From Comamonas sp. (GTDB lineage Bacteria > Pseudomonadota > Gammaproteobacteria > Burkholderiales > Burkholderiaceae_C): 64,000 bases of DNA. The translations under genes were made by a program, and so were the position numbers. The notes under the pieces were generated by a model. It was not told where the DNA came from and ran no database searches. It worked only from the letters and a program-made list of their open reading frames with translations. Where the stretch lies: NCBI GenBank assembly GCA_031277805.1, contig JAITLR010000017.1, forward strand, positions 62,001-126,000, in the 5' to 3' direction. This document shows positions 44,585 through 54,558 of the stretch, piece after piece; position 1 is the first letter of the stretch, and each line of letters begins with the position of its first letter.

Positions 44585-45140
44585 GTGGAATTTGCAGCCA
44601 CTGCCCGTACGCAGGGGCGGGTAAGGTCCAGTCTGCGCTTTTCGGTTGCTGCAGGCCATGCTGCTGCAGCCATTGCACGCAACGCGCCACGCCAGCATGG
44701 CAGATCCAGACCTGCTGGCTTTGCGGGCTGAGTTCGGCCTCTTGCAGCGCCGCGTTCACCCGGTCCAGCATCTCCATGAGTGATTCACCACCGCCTGGCG
44801 CATGGCTGCCCAGGTTCTCGGCCCAGGCGCTGATGGCGGGCTCGCCGATTTCATCCCAGCGCAGGCCCTCCCATTGACCAAAATCCATTTCCTGCAGACG
44901 TGCATCTGGTTGGGCAATGAAATCAGGCTCTAACGCTTTCAGTGCATGCGCAAGCTGCTCACATCTTTGCAATGGAGAGTGAAGGAGTTTGATGTTGTCC
45001 CGCCAGGGGCGCAAGGCCTGGGCCAGAGTCTCTGCTGCTTTTTGAGTGGCCTGCGCATCGGCTGCGACATCGAGGCGGCCGTAGCAGCGGTCGGTCTCAA
45101 TCAGTGGACGTGCGTGGCGCACTACCCAAAGCGTTTTCAT
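44577..45140 (-). CDS. cobC: histidine phosphatase, probable alpha-ribazole phosphatase
   Basis: A 187-aa phosphatase of the phosphoglycerate-mutase-like branch. It has the RHG-type catalytic motif as VVRHARPLI (His near residue 8) and later GQWEGLRWDEIG, GGGESLMEMLDRV and the second histidine in ICHAGVAR. Its start overlaps the cobS stop by four bases. With CobS, this makes alpha-ribazole 5'-phosphate phosphatase (nucleotide loop assembly of cobalamin) the likely role. Confidence 0.85.
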   Translation of the reverse strand: MKTLWVVRHARPLIETDRCYGRLDVAADAQATQKAAETLAQALRPWRDNIKLLHSPLQRCEQLAHALKALEPDFIAQPDARLQEMDFGQWEGLRWDEIGEPAISAWAENLGSHAPGGGESLMEMLDRVNAALQEAELSPQSQQVWICHAGVARCVQWLQQHGLQQPKSADWTLPAPAYGQWLQIPLS

Positions 45141-45964
45141 AGGATGGGGCGCACGGCCAGAGTCGCGGCCAACAGAATGGCCAGTTCGTTGAGCTGCTGG
45201 CAGGCGCCCAGACAGTCGCCCGTCATACCGCCCAGGCGTTTGCGAAACCAGCGCTGCAGCAGCCAGGTAACGATTGCGCAGGCCAGCACGATCTTTGCAA
45301 TCAAGGCCCAGGTACCCAGCCACCACAGCAGGCCAAGTGCCGGTAGGCACCAGGTGGCACCCGTCATCAGCCCGCGCCAGTCCAGTTGCTTGCCAGCGAT
45401 GTTCAAGGTCTTGCTGGCGGCAGCCAACCCCACATGAGGCAAGGTGTGCATGAGCAGCAGCGGCGCAAAGCGCGACAGCACGTGGGCGCAGCACAGCAGC
45501 ACCATGACGGGTACGGGTCCCCAGAAAGTGGCGACGCTGGTGATCAGCACGGCAATCAGCGTGACTTTGATCAGCAGTGCCATGAGCAGTGCCATCACGC
45601 CATAGGAGCCCAGGCGCGAATCCTTCATGATCTCCAGGGCGCGCTCTGGCGGTACCAACCCGCCCAGGCCATCGGCCACATCGGCCAGTCCATCTTCATG
45701 GAAACCACCGGTCAGCCACAAGGTGCCCGCCGTGCTGATGACGGCGGCCAGCAGCGGCGTCCAGGGGCTTGTCAGCGTCAACCACTGCATCAGCGCCACC
45801 AAGGCTGCGGCCCACAGACCGACCAGCCAGCCTACGCCCGGCAGATGTGCGGCGCTGGCGCGCTGCATTTCCGGACTCCAGCCTACCCAGGCCATCAGCC
45901 GTCCATGGATGGGGATGCGGCTGAAGAACTGCACAGCCAGCAGGTAGTGGCGCAGGGCTTTCAT
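45137..45964 (-). CDS. cobS: adenosylcobinamide-GDP ribazoletransferase
   Basis: Integral membrane enzyme of 275 aa that joins adenosylcobinamide-GDP and alpha-ribazole in the last steps of cobalamin assembly. It opens MKALRHYLLAVQFFSRIPI and carries the family motif GGFHEDGLADVADGLGG near residues 85-101, with DSRLGSYGVMAL next and several membrane helices. It is the first gene of a cobS-cobC pair. Other cobalamin genes are absent from the window, so this may serve salvage. Confidence 0.92.
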   Translation of the reverse strand: MKALRHYLLAVQFFSRIPIHGRLMAWVGWSPEMQRASAAHLPGVGWLVGLWAAALVALMQWLTLTSPWTPLLAAVISTAGTLWLTGGFHEDGLADVADGLGGLVPPERALEIMKDSRLGSYGVMALLMALLIKVTLIAVLITSVATFWGPVPVMVLLCCAHVLSRFAPLLLMHTLPHVGLAAASKTLNIAGKQLDWRGLMTGATWCLPALGLLWWLGTWALIAKIVLACAIVTWLLQRWFRKRLGGMTGDCLGACQQLNELAILLAATLAVRPIL

Positions 45965-45980
45965 GGGGTTAATAAAAAAA

Positions 45981-46060
45981 GGAGCTGGTTGCACCAGGTA
46001 GGTCTTGATTTCAGATATTTTTCTATCTGAAATCAAGCTGTTGCAAGCGCTAGCAGCTCC
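45981..46060. repeat. nested palindrome between cobS and ilvA
   Basis: Outer arms GGAGCTG (45981-45987) and CAGCTCC (46054-46060) enclose a perfect 14-base inner stem, CTTGATTTCAGATA (46004-46017) and TATCTGAAATCAAG (46024-46037), with a six-base T-rich loop. GCAAGCGCTAGCAGCTCC ties it to the dispersed repeat family. It is a possible transcription stop after ilvA. Confidence 0.75.
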
Positions 46061-46074
46061 TGATTTTGTATGTA

Positions 46075-47628
46075 TTACTTCAGGAAAAGCTGGTAAGCCG
46101 GGTTATTGGTTTCCTCCACCCAGGGATAGCCCAGGTTTTTGAGGAAGCTGTCGAACTTCTTGCTGTCCTTGGCGGGCACCTGCATGCCGACCAGAATGCG
46201 GCCATAGTCCGCACCCTGATTGCGGTAGTGGAACAGCGAGATATTCCAGGTCGGCGCCATCAGGCTCAGGAACTTGAACAGCGCGCCGGGGCGTTCGGGG
46301 AAGACAAAGCGCAGCAAACGCTCTTCCTGAGCCAGCGGTGAATGGCCGCCCACCATGTGGCGCAGATGCTCCTTGGCCATCTCGTCAAAGGTCAGGTCCA
46401 GGGCTTCAAAGCCGTTTTTCTGGAAGTTCTTGGTGATCTTTTCCGATTCGCCCCTGGTGGGGGTGGTCAGGCCCACGAACACATGGGCCTTGTCTTCGTG
46501 GCTGATGCGGTAGTTGAACTCGGTCACATTGCGTGGGCCGCCGGGCAGCTTGCCCACGACCTCGCAAAAATGTTTGAAGCTGCCGCGCTCTTCGGGAATG
46601 GTCACGGCAAACAGAGCCTCGCGCTCCTCGCCGACTTCGGCGCGCTCGGCGACAAAGCGCAGGCGGTCGAAGTTCATATTGGCGCCGCTCAGGATGGCGG
46701 CATAGGTTTCGCCCTTGGTCTTGTGCTTGGCCACATACTGCTTGATGGCGGCCACGCCCAGGGCGCCCGAGGGCTCAACGATGGAGCGCGTGTCGGTAAA
46801 GATATCCTTGATGGCGGCGCAGACGGCGTCGGTGTCCACCACCACAAAGTCATCCACCAGGCCCTGGGTGATACGGAAGGTCTCTTCGCCCACCAGCTTT
46901 ACGGCCGTGCCATCGGCGAACAGGCCTACATCGGCCAGTTCCACACGCTGGCCAGCTTCCACCGACTGCAGCATGGCGTTCGAGTCCTTGGTATGCACGC
47001 CAATCACTTTGACGTCAGGGCGTACCGCCTTGATGTAGTTGGCAATGCCGGCAATCAGGCCGCCGCCGCCGATGGGCACAAAAATGGCATCCAGACGCGG
47101 GCTGCCCAGCTTCTGCAGCTGGCTCAGCATCTCCATGGCGATCGTGCCCTGGCCGGCAATGACATCGGGGTCGTCAAAGGGGTGCACAAAGGTCAGGCCT
47201 TGCTCCTTTTGCAGCTTGACCGAGTGCTTGTAGGCGTCGGAATAGCTGTCGCCTGCCAGCACCACCTCGCCGCCCAGAGCGGCAACCGCATCGATCTTGA
47301 CCTGAGGTGTGGTCGTTGGCATCACGATCACGGCGCGGCAGCCCAGCTTCCTGGCGCTCAGTGCCGTGCCTTGGGCATGATTGCCAGCAGAGGCGCAGAT
47401 CACGCCTTTTTGCAACTGCTCGGCCGTGAGGTTGGCCATCTTGTTATAGGCGCCGCGCAGCTTGAAACTGAAGACAGGTTGCTGATCTTCACGCTTGAGC
47501 AAAATCTTGTTGTGCAGGCGGCGCGTGAGATTCTTGGCGGGTTGCAGATCGGATTCCACAGCCACGTCGTAGACGCGAGCGTTGAGAATGCGGGTCAGAT
47601 AGTCAGCGGGAGTCAGTGCTTGGGACAT
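46075..47628 (-). CDS. ilvA: threonine ammonia-lyase, biosynthetic
   Basis: PLP enzyme of 517 aa that deaminates threonine to 2-oxobutyrate, the first committed step of isoleucine synthesis. The N-terminal catalytic domain (about 1-325) has the Schiff-base lysine in SFKLRGAYN, the substrate loop SAGNHAQG, and the phosphate-binding GGGGLIAG. Two C-terminal ACT-like regulatory domains (about 335-515; GGPRNVTEFNYRIS and RPGALFKFLSLMAP) give isoleucine/valine control. The start MSQALTPADY is chosen over a 13-residue longer frame. A leader with its own promoter, a short reading frame and a terminator lies upstream. Confidence 0.95.
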   Translation of the reverse strand: MSQALTPADYLTRILNARVYDVAVESDLQPAKNLTRRLHNKILLKREDQQPVFSFKLRGAYNKMANLTAEQLQKGVICASAGNHAQGTALSARKLGCRAVIVMPTTTPQVKIDAVAALGGEVVLAGDSYSDAYKHSVKLQKEQGLTFVHPFDDPDVIAGQGTIAMEMLSQLQKLGSPRLDAIFVPIGGGGLIAGIANYIKAVRPDVKVIGVHTKDSNAMLQSVEAGQRVELADVGLFADGTAVKLVGEETFRITQGLVDDFVVVDTDAVCAAIKDIFTDTRSIVEPSGALGVAAIKQYVAKHKTKGETYAAILSGANMNFDRLRFVAERAEVGEEREALFAVTIPEERGSFKHFCEVVGKLPGGPRNVTEFNYRISHEDKAHVFVGLTTPTRGESEKITKNFQKNGFEALDLTFDEMAKEHLRHMVGGHSPLAQEERLLRFVFPERPGALFKFLSLMAPTWNISLFHYRNQGADYGRILVGMQVPAKDSKKFDSFLKNLGYPWVEETNNPAYQLFLK

Positions 47629-47787
47629 GGGCAAAAAGAGCAGAGCAATTGCCTGGCGCCCAAGCAAGGCACAGTGGTTGTGAGAGCGGGCGCAGGATTG
47701 TGACCATCATAGGCTCTTGAAAGTGCAGCTGCTGTACTGGCTCAAGAGGTGAGTGCTGTCTGATGGAGAACTGAATGTCTGCAGGCC

Positions 47788-47820
47788 AAAAAAAAGCCCC
47801 CAGCTGTGAAGCTAGGGGCT
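47788..47820 (-). terminator. terminator or attenuator upstream of ilvA
   Basis: On the minus strand AGCCCCTAGCT and AGCTGGGGGCT form an 11-base stem with one mismatch and a four-base loop, followed by eight U residues. It lies 160 bases before the ilvA start and ten bases after the stop of a short Leu/Thr-rich frame. It could be an attenuator or the end of a separate small RNA. Confidence 0.75.
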
Positions 47821-47830
47821 GAATCCACCA

Positions 47831-47896
47831 TTAGAGGAGGTGGAGGAGACAAGTGGTGCGATACAGACTAGGACTTACCAGGGTTCTGTGGTCCAT
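47831..47896 (-). CDS. candidate 21-residue leader peptide
   Basis: Short frame MDHRTLVSPSLYRTTCLLHL(L) with six Leu and three Thr codons. Four of the Leu codons fall in the last five codons before the stop. It lies between a promoter-like pair and an intrinsic terminator upstream of ilvA, the geometry of amino-acid attenuation. No good ribosome-binding site is seen, so translation is uncertain and the segment could instead be a non-coding RNA. Confidence 0.35.
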   Translation of the reverse strand: MDHRTLVSPSLYRTTCLLHLL

Positions 47897-47932
47897 CTAT
47901 GGGTTAGACCCCACAGGTAACGCTTGAGTTGT

Positions 47933-47962
47933 ATTGTAGAGGATTCGTTTTTTGCGGTGCAA
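47933..47962 (-). promoter_or_regulatory. sigma-70-like promoter for the ilvA leader or small RNA
   Basis: On the minus strand TTGCAC (47962-47957) and TACAAT (47938-47933) are separated by 18 bases. The transcript would begin near 47926 and reach the hairpin after about 140 bases. Confidence 0.55.
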
Positions 47963-48021
47963 AAATATTCGGGTTTTTCTGGATTTGATGCAAAATTGCA
48001 ACAGTTTTGAGAGGAGATGTT

Positions 48022-48474
48022 ATGGAATGCACGGTTAGTTGGACAGGCGCGGCCATCGGGACGCGCTCGGGCATGGGTTTTGTGGCAGAGACCGGCAGCG
48101 GTCATGTAGTCAATATGGATGGCGCCCCCGATGAAAAGACCCCAGCCAATGGTGGCCGGAATCAGGCGCCGCGCCCCATGGAGATGCTGCTGGCTGGTGC
48201 CGGTGGGTGCACCGCCTATGACGTGGTGCTGATCTTGAAGCGTGGCCGCCATGATGTGCGGGGCTGCAGCGTCCAGCTGACTTCCGAGCGCGCAGATACC
48301 GATCCCAAGGTCTTTACCAAGATCCACATGCAGTTCACCGTCAGCGGCAAGGGCCTGCCTGCAACTGCAGTGGAACGTGCCATTGCCATGAGCCACGACA
48401 AGTATTGCTCGGCAACCATCATGTTGGGCAAGACGGCTGAGATCACCACGGGCTTCGATATCATTGAAGCCTAA
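48022..48474 (+). CDS. OsmC-family protein (YhfA-like)
   Basis: A 150-aa OsmC/Ohr-fold protein starting MECTVSWTG after GAGAGGAG. The family helix with the first conserved cysteine is PMEMLLAGAGGCTAYDVVLI, and the second cysteine is in HDKYCSATIMLG. The two-cysteine arrangement fits peroxide or hydroperoxide reduction, though YhfA-like members have no proven substrate. It is monocistronic, with a terminator 24 bases downstream. Confidence 0.87.
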   Translation: MECTVSWTGAAIGTRSGMGFVAETGSGHVVNMDGAPDEKTPANGGRNQAPRPMEMLLAGAGGCTAYDVVLILKRGRHDVRGCSVQLTSERADTDPKVFTKIHMQFTVSGKGLPATAVERAIAMSHDKYCSATIMLGKTAEITTGFDIIEA

Positions 48475-48497
48475 TAGGCACTCATTGCGGATGAACA

Positions 48498-48524
48498 AAC
48501 GGGCTCCGACAGGGCCCGTTTTTT
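48498..48524 (+). terminator. Rho-independent terminator of the OsmC gene
   Basis: Stem AACGGGC / GCCCGTT with a nine-base loop and six T residues. It sits between the convergent OsmC and coq7 genes. Confidence 0.85.
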
Positions 48525-48536
48525 ATTGGAACCCGA

Positions 48537-49154
48537 TCAGATGCGGTGAGCCGTGGTTGTCATGACCTTGGCCGCGAAGCGCATCAAGCCTTGTATGGCC
48601 GGAGGCAGCTGTATGGCGCCTTCCTCAATGGCAGCTGCGGCATGGCGTTCTTCGTCATCCTTCATGCGTTCCACCACGGCACGCGAGGCTTCGTCCTCAT
48701 CGGGCAGACGTCCCAGATGGCTGGCCAAGTGGGCTGAGACCTGATTCTCGGTTTCCACCACAAAACCCAGGCTGGCGGCATCGCTGACCTTGGCGGCAAT
48801 CGTGCCGATGGCAAAGGCGCCGGCGAACCACAAGGGGTTCAACAAAGAAGGGCGATCGCCCAGCGCATGGAGCCGCTCTCTCGTCCAGGCCAGGTGATCC
48901 ATCTCTTCACGTGCAGCCTGCAGCAGGTGCTCACGCAGCTCCGCATTCTTGGTCACCATGGCCTGGGCGTTGTACAGCGCCTGTGCACAGATCTCCCCCA
49001 CATGATTGACGCGCATCAGGGCGCCAGACAGGCGGCGCTGCTCGTCAGAGAGGTTGGCCTCGGCAATGCCAGAAGCCGGTGAGCGTTCGGCGGCAGGAGG
49101 ATCAGCAAACACGGTGCGAAGGGCTGCATCTGCAGCGGTCAAAAATTTATCCAT
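48537..49154 (-). CDS. coq7: 2-octaprenyl-3-methyl-6-methoxy-benzoquinol hydroxylase, Coq7 type
   Basis: Di-iron hydroxylase of ubiquinone synthesis, 205 aa. Metal ligands are visible in two helical repeats: [14 protein letters not shown] with Glu, REEMDHLAW with the Glu-x2-His pair, then a Glu in [12 protein letters not shown] and the second pair in [11 protein letters not shown]. The start MDKFLTAAD fits the family. A longer frame to 49211 is not conserved. It acts at the inner membrane in place of UbiF. Confidence 0.92.
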   Translation of the reverse strand: MDKFLTAADAALRTVFADPPAAERSPASGIAEANLSDEQRRLSGALMRVNHVGEICAQALYNAQAMVTKNAELREHLLQAAREEMDHLAWTRERLHALGDRPSLLNPLWFAGAFAIGTIAAKVSDAASLGFVVETENQVSAHLASHLGRLPDEDEASRAVVERMKDDEERHAAAAIEEGAIQLPPAIQGLMRFAAKVMTTTAHRI

Positions 49155-49487
49155 GGCTCTTAAACAACAAGGCGCGACGCTTGTGGTGGCAGCAATGCGC
49201 ATAAGGTACACCAGAGCGCTTCACCCGCGACTTGCGCTGGGGCAATCCAAGGTGAGAACCCGTAGGTGCTGCCCCCTATGGTGCTGAGCTCGGTTTGTTG
49301 CGGTGCTGCAACGGAAATCGGCGGAATCAGCCCGTTTTAGGTGAATTCCTTTGCGCTGCTGGCAGGGGTCTGGTGCAATAGACCCAACTTCCCCACCAGG
49401 AGGTTGGCGCGGGAAACCGGTGGAGCTCGAGGCTCAAGTCTCTCTCCCATAGAACCGGCGCCCTTCTAAACCTTGGAGTAACTCGTA
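49155..49487. other. 333-base upstream region of the first porin gene
   Basis: No gene is seen. A weak promoter-like pair, TTGCGC (49351-49356) and TGCAAT (49374-49379) with 17-base spacing, would give a 5' leader of about 100 bases ahead of GGAGTAACTCGT and the ATG. The leader holds GGTTGGCGCGGGAAACCGG, which can fold and might bear on translation. Confidence 0.4.
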
Positions 49488-50552
49488 ATGAAAAAATCTC
49501 TGATCGCCCTGGCAGTGCTGGCCGCTTCCGGCGCCGCAATGGCTCAATCTTCCGTGACCCTGTTCGGTATCGTTGACACTGGCATCGGCTACGTGAACAA
49601 CTCTACTGCTAACAATGGCAACAACTACGGCATGAGCACTAGCGGCAACGCTACCAGCCGTCTGGGCCTGCGTGGTACCGAAGATCTGGGTGGTGGTCTG
49701 AAGGCTGGCTTCTGGCTGGAAGGCGAAATCTTCGGTGACACCGGTGGTGCTGGTGCAGGCCGTACCTCTCTGGATTTCAAGCGTGAATCCACAGTTCGTC
49801 TGTCCGGCAACTTCGGTGAAGTTCGCCTGGGTCGCGAAACAACTCCCACTTTCCGTGCTGGTCTGAAGTATGACCTGTTCAGTGCTACCGGTATCGGTCA
49901 GTTCATGGGCTACAAGGGTTGGTCTACACTCGGCGGCGCTTATGGCTCGGATGTCAATACTATCCGTGCCAACAACATGGTGTCGTACTCTTCGCCTAAC
50001 TTCAGCGGCTTCACAGGCAACATCAGCTACGCTTTCGACGAAAAGCAAGGCCTTAACCGCGTGGGTCGTTACATCGGTGGTAACGTTGGCTACGACAACG
50101 GTCCTCTGAGCGTGACTGCTGCATATGGTACGTTGGCTGGTGCTGCGAATGGCGATCGTGACGAAATGTCTATCGGTGCTTCTTACAACTTCGGCGTGGC
50201 CAAGGTTGTGGGTCTGGCTCAGCAAATCAAGTACAAGCCTGAATCTGGTTCCAGCGCCAAGTACAACAACTACCTGCTGGGCGTGTCTGCTCCCGTGGGT
50301 GGCGTTGGCGAAGTGAAGGCTCAGTACGCCTACTACGACCAAAAGGGTGACAATACCAAGGCTCAGCAACTGTCTCTGGGCTATGTGCACAACCTGTCCA
50401 AGCGTACTGCGCTGTACGGCACTGTTGCTTACATGAAGAACAACAAGAACTCCGAGCTGGGTCTGCAAGCTAAGAACCTGACAGACGGTGCTCTGTCGGC
50501 TCCCGGCAAGAACCAGACTGGCGTGCAAGTTGGTATCCGCCACGCTTTCTAA
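49488..50552 (+). CDS. Gram-negative porin (Burkholderiales type)
   Basis: Outer-membrane trimeric porin of 354 aa. Signal peptide MKKSLIALAVLAASGAAMA is followed by QSSVTLFGIVDTGIGYVNN, the standard opening of family porins. GLRGTEDLGGGLKAGFWLEG comes next, and the C-terminus QTGVQVGIRHAF ends in Phe as outer-membrane assembly requires. Codon use is highly biased to common codons, so strong expression is likely. GGAG lies ten bases before the ATG, and a strong terminator follows. Confidence 0.93.
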   Translation: MKKSLIALAVLAASGAAMAQSSVTLFGIVDTGIGYVNNSTANNGNNYGMSTSGNATSRLGLRGTEDLGGGLKAGFWLEGEIFGDTGGAGAGRTSLDFKRESTVRLSGNFGEVRLGRETTPTFRAGLKYDLFSATGIGQFMGYKGWSTLGGAYGSDVNTIRANNMVSYSSPNFSGFTGNISYAFDEKQGLNRVGRYIGGNVGYDNGPLSVTAAYGTLAGAANGDRDEMSIGASYNFGVAKVVGLAQQIKYKPESGSSAKYNNYLLGVSAPVGGVGEVKAQYAYYDQKGDNTKAQQLSLGYVHNLSKRTALYGTVAYMKNNKNSELGLQAKNLTDGALSAPGKNQTGVQVGIRHAF

Positions 50553-50590
50553 TCAATTGCTGGCGTAAGCCAGTAACTGTTTAAAGCTTA

Positions 50591-50626
50591 AAAAAGGCCT
50601 GTCGAAAGACAGGCCTTTTTGTTTTT
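50591..50626 (+). terminator. Rho-independent terminator of porin 1
   Basis: A 13-base perfect stem (AAAAAGGCCTGTC / GACAGGCCTTTTT) with a GAAA tetraloop and further T residues, 38 bases after the stop. Confidence 0.95.
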
Positions 50627-50777
50627 TGGAGTGTTAATCCTGAAAGGGTAAGTACTGAAAGGTTGTTTCTAAGAGGGAAAGGCCTGTGTTGTGCTTGTGC
50701 CAATGCTTACGCAATGCATGGATGGATTTCTAGAATGAAATTTCCACCAACGTGTTAACTAAGAGAGAGACAACACA

Positions 50778-51911
50778 ATGACAGCTTCATTTGTGAAAAA
50801 AACATTGGCTTTGACGGTTCTGGGTTCTCTGGGAACTCTGACTTATGCGCAAAGCAGCGTGCAGCTTTATGGCATTGTGGATGCGGCTATTCGGCATACA
50901 ACGAATGAGGGGCCAACAAAGAGCGGAAAAACTCAAATGATTGGCGGTGGTATGTCGCAAAGCCGATGGGGTATCAATGTTACTGAAGATCTAGGCGGTG
51001 GGTTGGCTGCAATTGCTAATTTGGAAAATCGATTCTTGACAGATTCTGGAACAACAGCGTCCACTAATTATTTTCAGCAATCGTGGGTTGGATTGCGTAG
51101 CAAGAGTTTTGGACAGATCACTATGGGACGCCAATACAATATGCTATTTGATTTGGTAACCTCTACATATTCATCATTCCCATATTCTCCATACATGGAG
51201 GCTTACAAGCCTGAAATTGGTATGTCAATGGGGGCTCGTGCCGATAATATGCTGAAATATGTGGCGGAATTCGGGCCGGTTCGTGGAGCTTTGCAATATT
51301 CATTTGATGAAAAAAATACAGGTGCTAATTTTTCACCAACCAATGCGGCCATGAAAACGGCTGGTGGTTATCTTCGTTATTCACAGAACGGAATTTCCGC
51401 TGGATTAGGTTATTTGGGTACAACTTTACCAATGGGTACAAAGGTCGATGCCTGGACTTTGGGTGGCTCTTATCGGACAGGTGGTTGGTACTTTAATCTG
51501 GGCTATGCCCAGAATAAACGTAAGGATGTGAAAGGGCCGACAGATATCGCAATTCTGACATCTATGTGGCAAGGTACGCCGGGTGTTTATGCTGCGGCGA
51601 ATGGGGCATATAGTGCTGGCGATGCTAACAAGAGAGAGATGTTTAAGATCGGCGTTGGCTATCAAGTAACTCCTCAGGTAAATGCGGGTGTGCATTACTT
51701 TCATGCAAAACAATCAGGTTCTGCAAGTGGTGCATATAACGGAAAGGCTGATTTTGTAGTCGCAGTTGTTGACTATGCATTTTCCAAGCGGACAGATGCA
51801 TATTTTGGTGTAGACCATACTAAGGTAAAGGGTGGGGTTAATATGTTTGTTGATGGGAATGGTGCCACTTCAAGAACAGGTGTAACGGTGGGACTGCGCC
51901 ACCGTTTCTAA
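50778..51911 (+). CDS. second porin, AT-rich coding sequence
   Basis: Outer-membrane porin of 377 aa with signal peptide (KTLALTVLGSLGTLTYA), the opening QSSVQLYGIVDAAIRHT, INVTEDLGGGLAAIANLEN, and a terminal strand GVTVGLRHRF ending in Phe. Its base composition is clearly more AT-rich than its neighbours, with many AAT, TTT, GAT and TTG codons. It is therefore either recently acquired or under different selection. It starts after AAGAGAGAGACAAC, with its own upstream region. A shared bidirectional terminator separates it from groL. Confidence 0.92.
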   Translation: MTASFVKKTLALTVLGSLGTLTYAQSSVQLYGIVDAAIRHTTNEGPTKSGKTQMIGGGMSQSRWGINVTEDLGGGLAAIANLENRFLTDSGTTASTNYFQQSWVGLRSKSFGQITMGRQYNMLFDLVTSTYSSFPYSPYMEAYKPEIGMSMGARADNMLKYVAEFGPVRGALQYSFDEKNTGANFSPTNAAMKTAGGYLRYSQNGISAGLGYLGTTLPMGTKVDAWTLGGSYRTGGWYFNLGYAQNKRKDVKGPTDIAILTSMWQGTPGVYAAANGAYSAGDANKREMFKIGVGYQVTPQVNAGVHYFHAKQSGSASGAYNGKADFVVAVVDYAFSKRTDAYFGVDHTKVKGGVNMFVDGNGATSRTGVTVGLRHRF

Positions 51912-51970
51912 AGTAGCCACCTCGCCAATGTTGTTGCTCGATGCATAGAAATTGATTGAGTACGGTAAAA

Positions 51971-52000
51971 ACAAAAGGCCGCAAATGCGGCCTTTTGTTT
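51971..52000. terminator. bidirectional terminator between porin 2 and groL
   Basis: A 12-base perfect stem ACAAAAGGCCGC / GCGGCCTTTTGT with an AAAT loop, T-rich on the plus side and usable on both strands. A second hairpin with GCCGGATG / CATCCGGC arms follows at 52009-52032. Confidence 0.93.
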
Positions 52001-52046
52001 TGAGCGGAGCCGGATGGTTTGAAGCATCCGGCCAGCAGCTTGGCAG

Positions 52047-53696
<1,650 letters not shown>

Positions 53697-53713
53697 CTAG
53701 AAATTTGGTTCAA

Positions 53714-53757
53714 TTTGGCTTTAATCGCTTACTGAATAAGCGCTAAAAGCTATGAAT
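53714..53757. repeat. short palindromic repeat between groS and groL
   Basis: TTAATCGCTTACTGAATAAG followed by CGCTAAAAGCTATGAAT matches the dispersed AGCGCT/AGCTAT family. It lies inside the operon and could affect the groS to groL transcript ratio. Confidence 0.55.
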
Positions 53758-53827
53758 ATGGGAGTTCTTGAAGTTATTGCCTCAGGTGCTGAAAGTCAGC
53801 CCTGAGGCAGGAGTAAATCGAGAAGAT

Positions 53828-54118
53828 TTACTTTTCGACGACTGCGAACAGATCGTCTTCCTTCATGACCAGCAGCTCGTCGCCGTTGATCTTCACGGTC
53901 TGGCCGGAGTACTTGCCAAACAGAACGCGGTCGCCGACCTTCACGTTCAGAGCGATCTGCTCGCCCTTGTCATTGCGCTTGCCGGGACCCACAGCCAGCA
54001 CTTCGCCTTGGTCAGGCTTCTCGGTAGCAGCATCAGGGAGCACGATGCCCGAGGCTGTCTTGGTTTCGTTTTCGAGGCGCTTGACGATCACGCGATCGTG
54101 CAGGGGACGCAGGTTCAT
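53828..54118 (-). CDS. groS: co-chaperonin GroES
   Basis: The 96-aa co-chaperonin that caps GroEL. It opens [18 protein letters not shown], has the mobile loop [14 protein letters not shown] and the core [18 protein letters not shown] lies eight bases upstream of the chosen start. First gene of the groSL operon behind a CIRCE element. Confidence 0.97.
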   Translation of the reverse strand: MNLRPLHDRVIVKRLENETKTASGIVLPDAATEKPDQGEVLAVGPGKRNDKGEQIALNVKVGDRVLFGKYSGQTVKINGDELLVMKEDDLFAVVEK

Positions 54119-54202
54119 ACCAACTCCTAAATACATCAACAAAGTTGAAACAAGACTTGCCAGCCTTCTTGGCTGACATTCGGAACATATGGGGTCAAGC
54201 TG

Positions 54203-54229
54203 TTAGCACTCAACCCCCTTGAGTGCTAA
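54203..54229. promoter_or_regulatory. CIRCE element (HrcA operator)
   Basis: A perfect match to the consensus: TTAGCACTC - nine bases - GAGTGCTAA, 85 bases upstream of groS. It predicts HrcA repression of the chaperonin operon. Confidence 0.96.
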
Positions 54230-54256
54230 TAATAAGGCAAATTGTCCTGCTTTCAA
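54229..54256 (-). promoter_or_regulatory. groS promoter region
   Basis: On the minus strand TTGAAA and TATTAT are spaced by 16 bases next to CIRCE. CTTGAA with CCTTAT 14 bases later resembles a sigma-32 heat-shock promoter overlapping the same stretch. Dual control is likely. Confidence 0.55.
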
Positions 54257-54558
54257 GAGCAGACCCTGTCATGCCGAGGGCAAGTACTAGCCTGGAGAGC
54301 CGCACTTGGCCAATGCGGGCGCTTGTTTTACCGCTTTGATTGAAGGGGATGCGTGATGTGGCTCGGCAGTTCGCTGATGCAGAGCTCAGAAAAAAGCGGG
54401 ATAGACATAAGCCACGGTGCGTGCCGCGGGCACCGGCTTGGGAAAATTTCAGACCGCTGATGTGCCTGATGAATGAGAGGGCTCCCCTTGCTCGCTCTGG
54501 TGCACACTTTGGGATGGCCGGGTTGACGGCTTACACCAGACGGCAGTGGGGCTCCAGG
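54257..54558. other. gap between the groS promoter and the H-NS-like gene
   Basis: 302 bases without a convincing gene. It holds a possible hairpin (CGGTGC / GCACCG, about 54414-54434), but no clear terminator for the H-NS-like gene. An open frame on the plus strand here shows no family resemblance. Confidence 0.45.
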
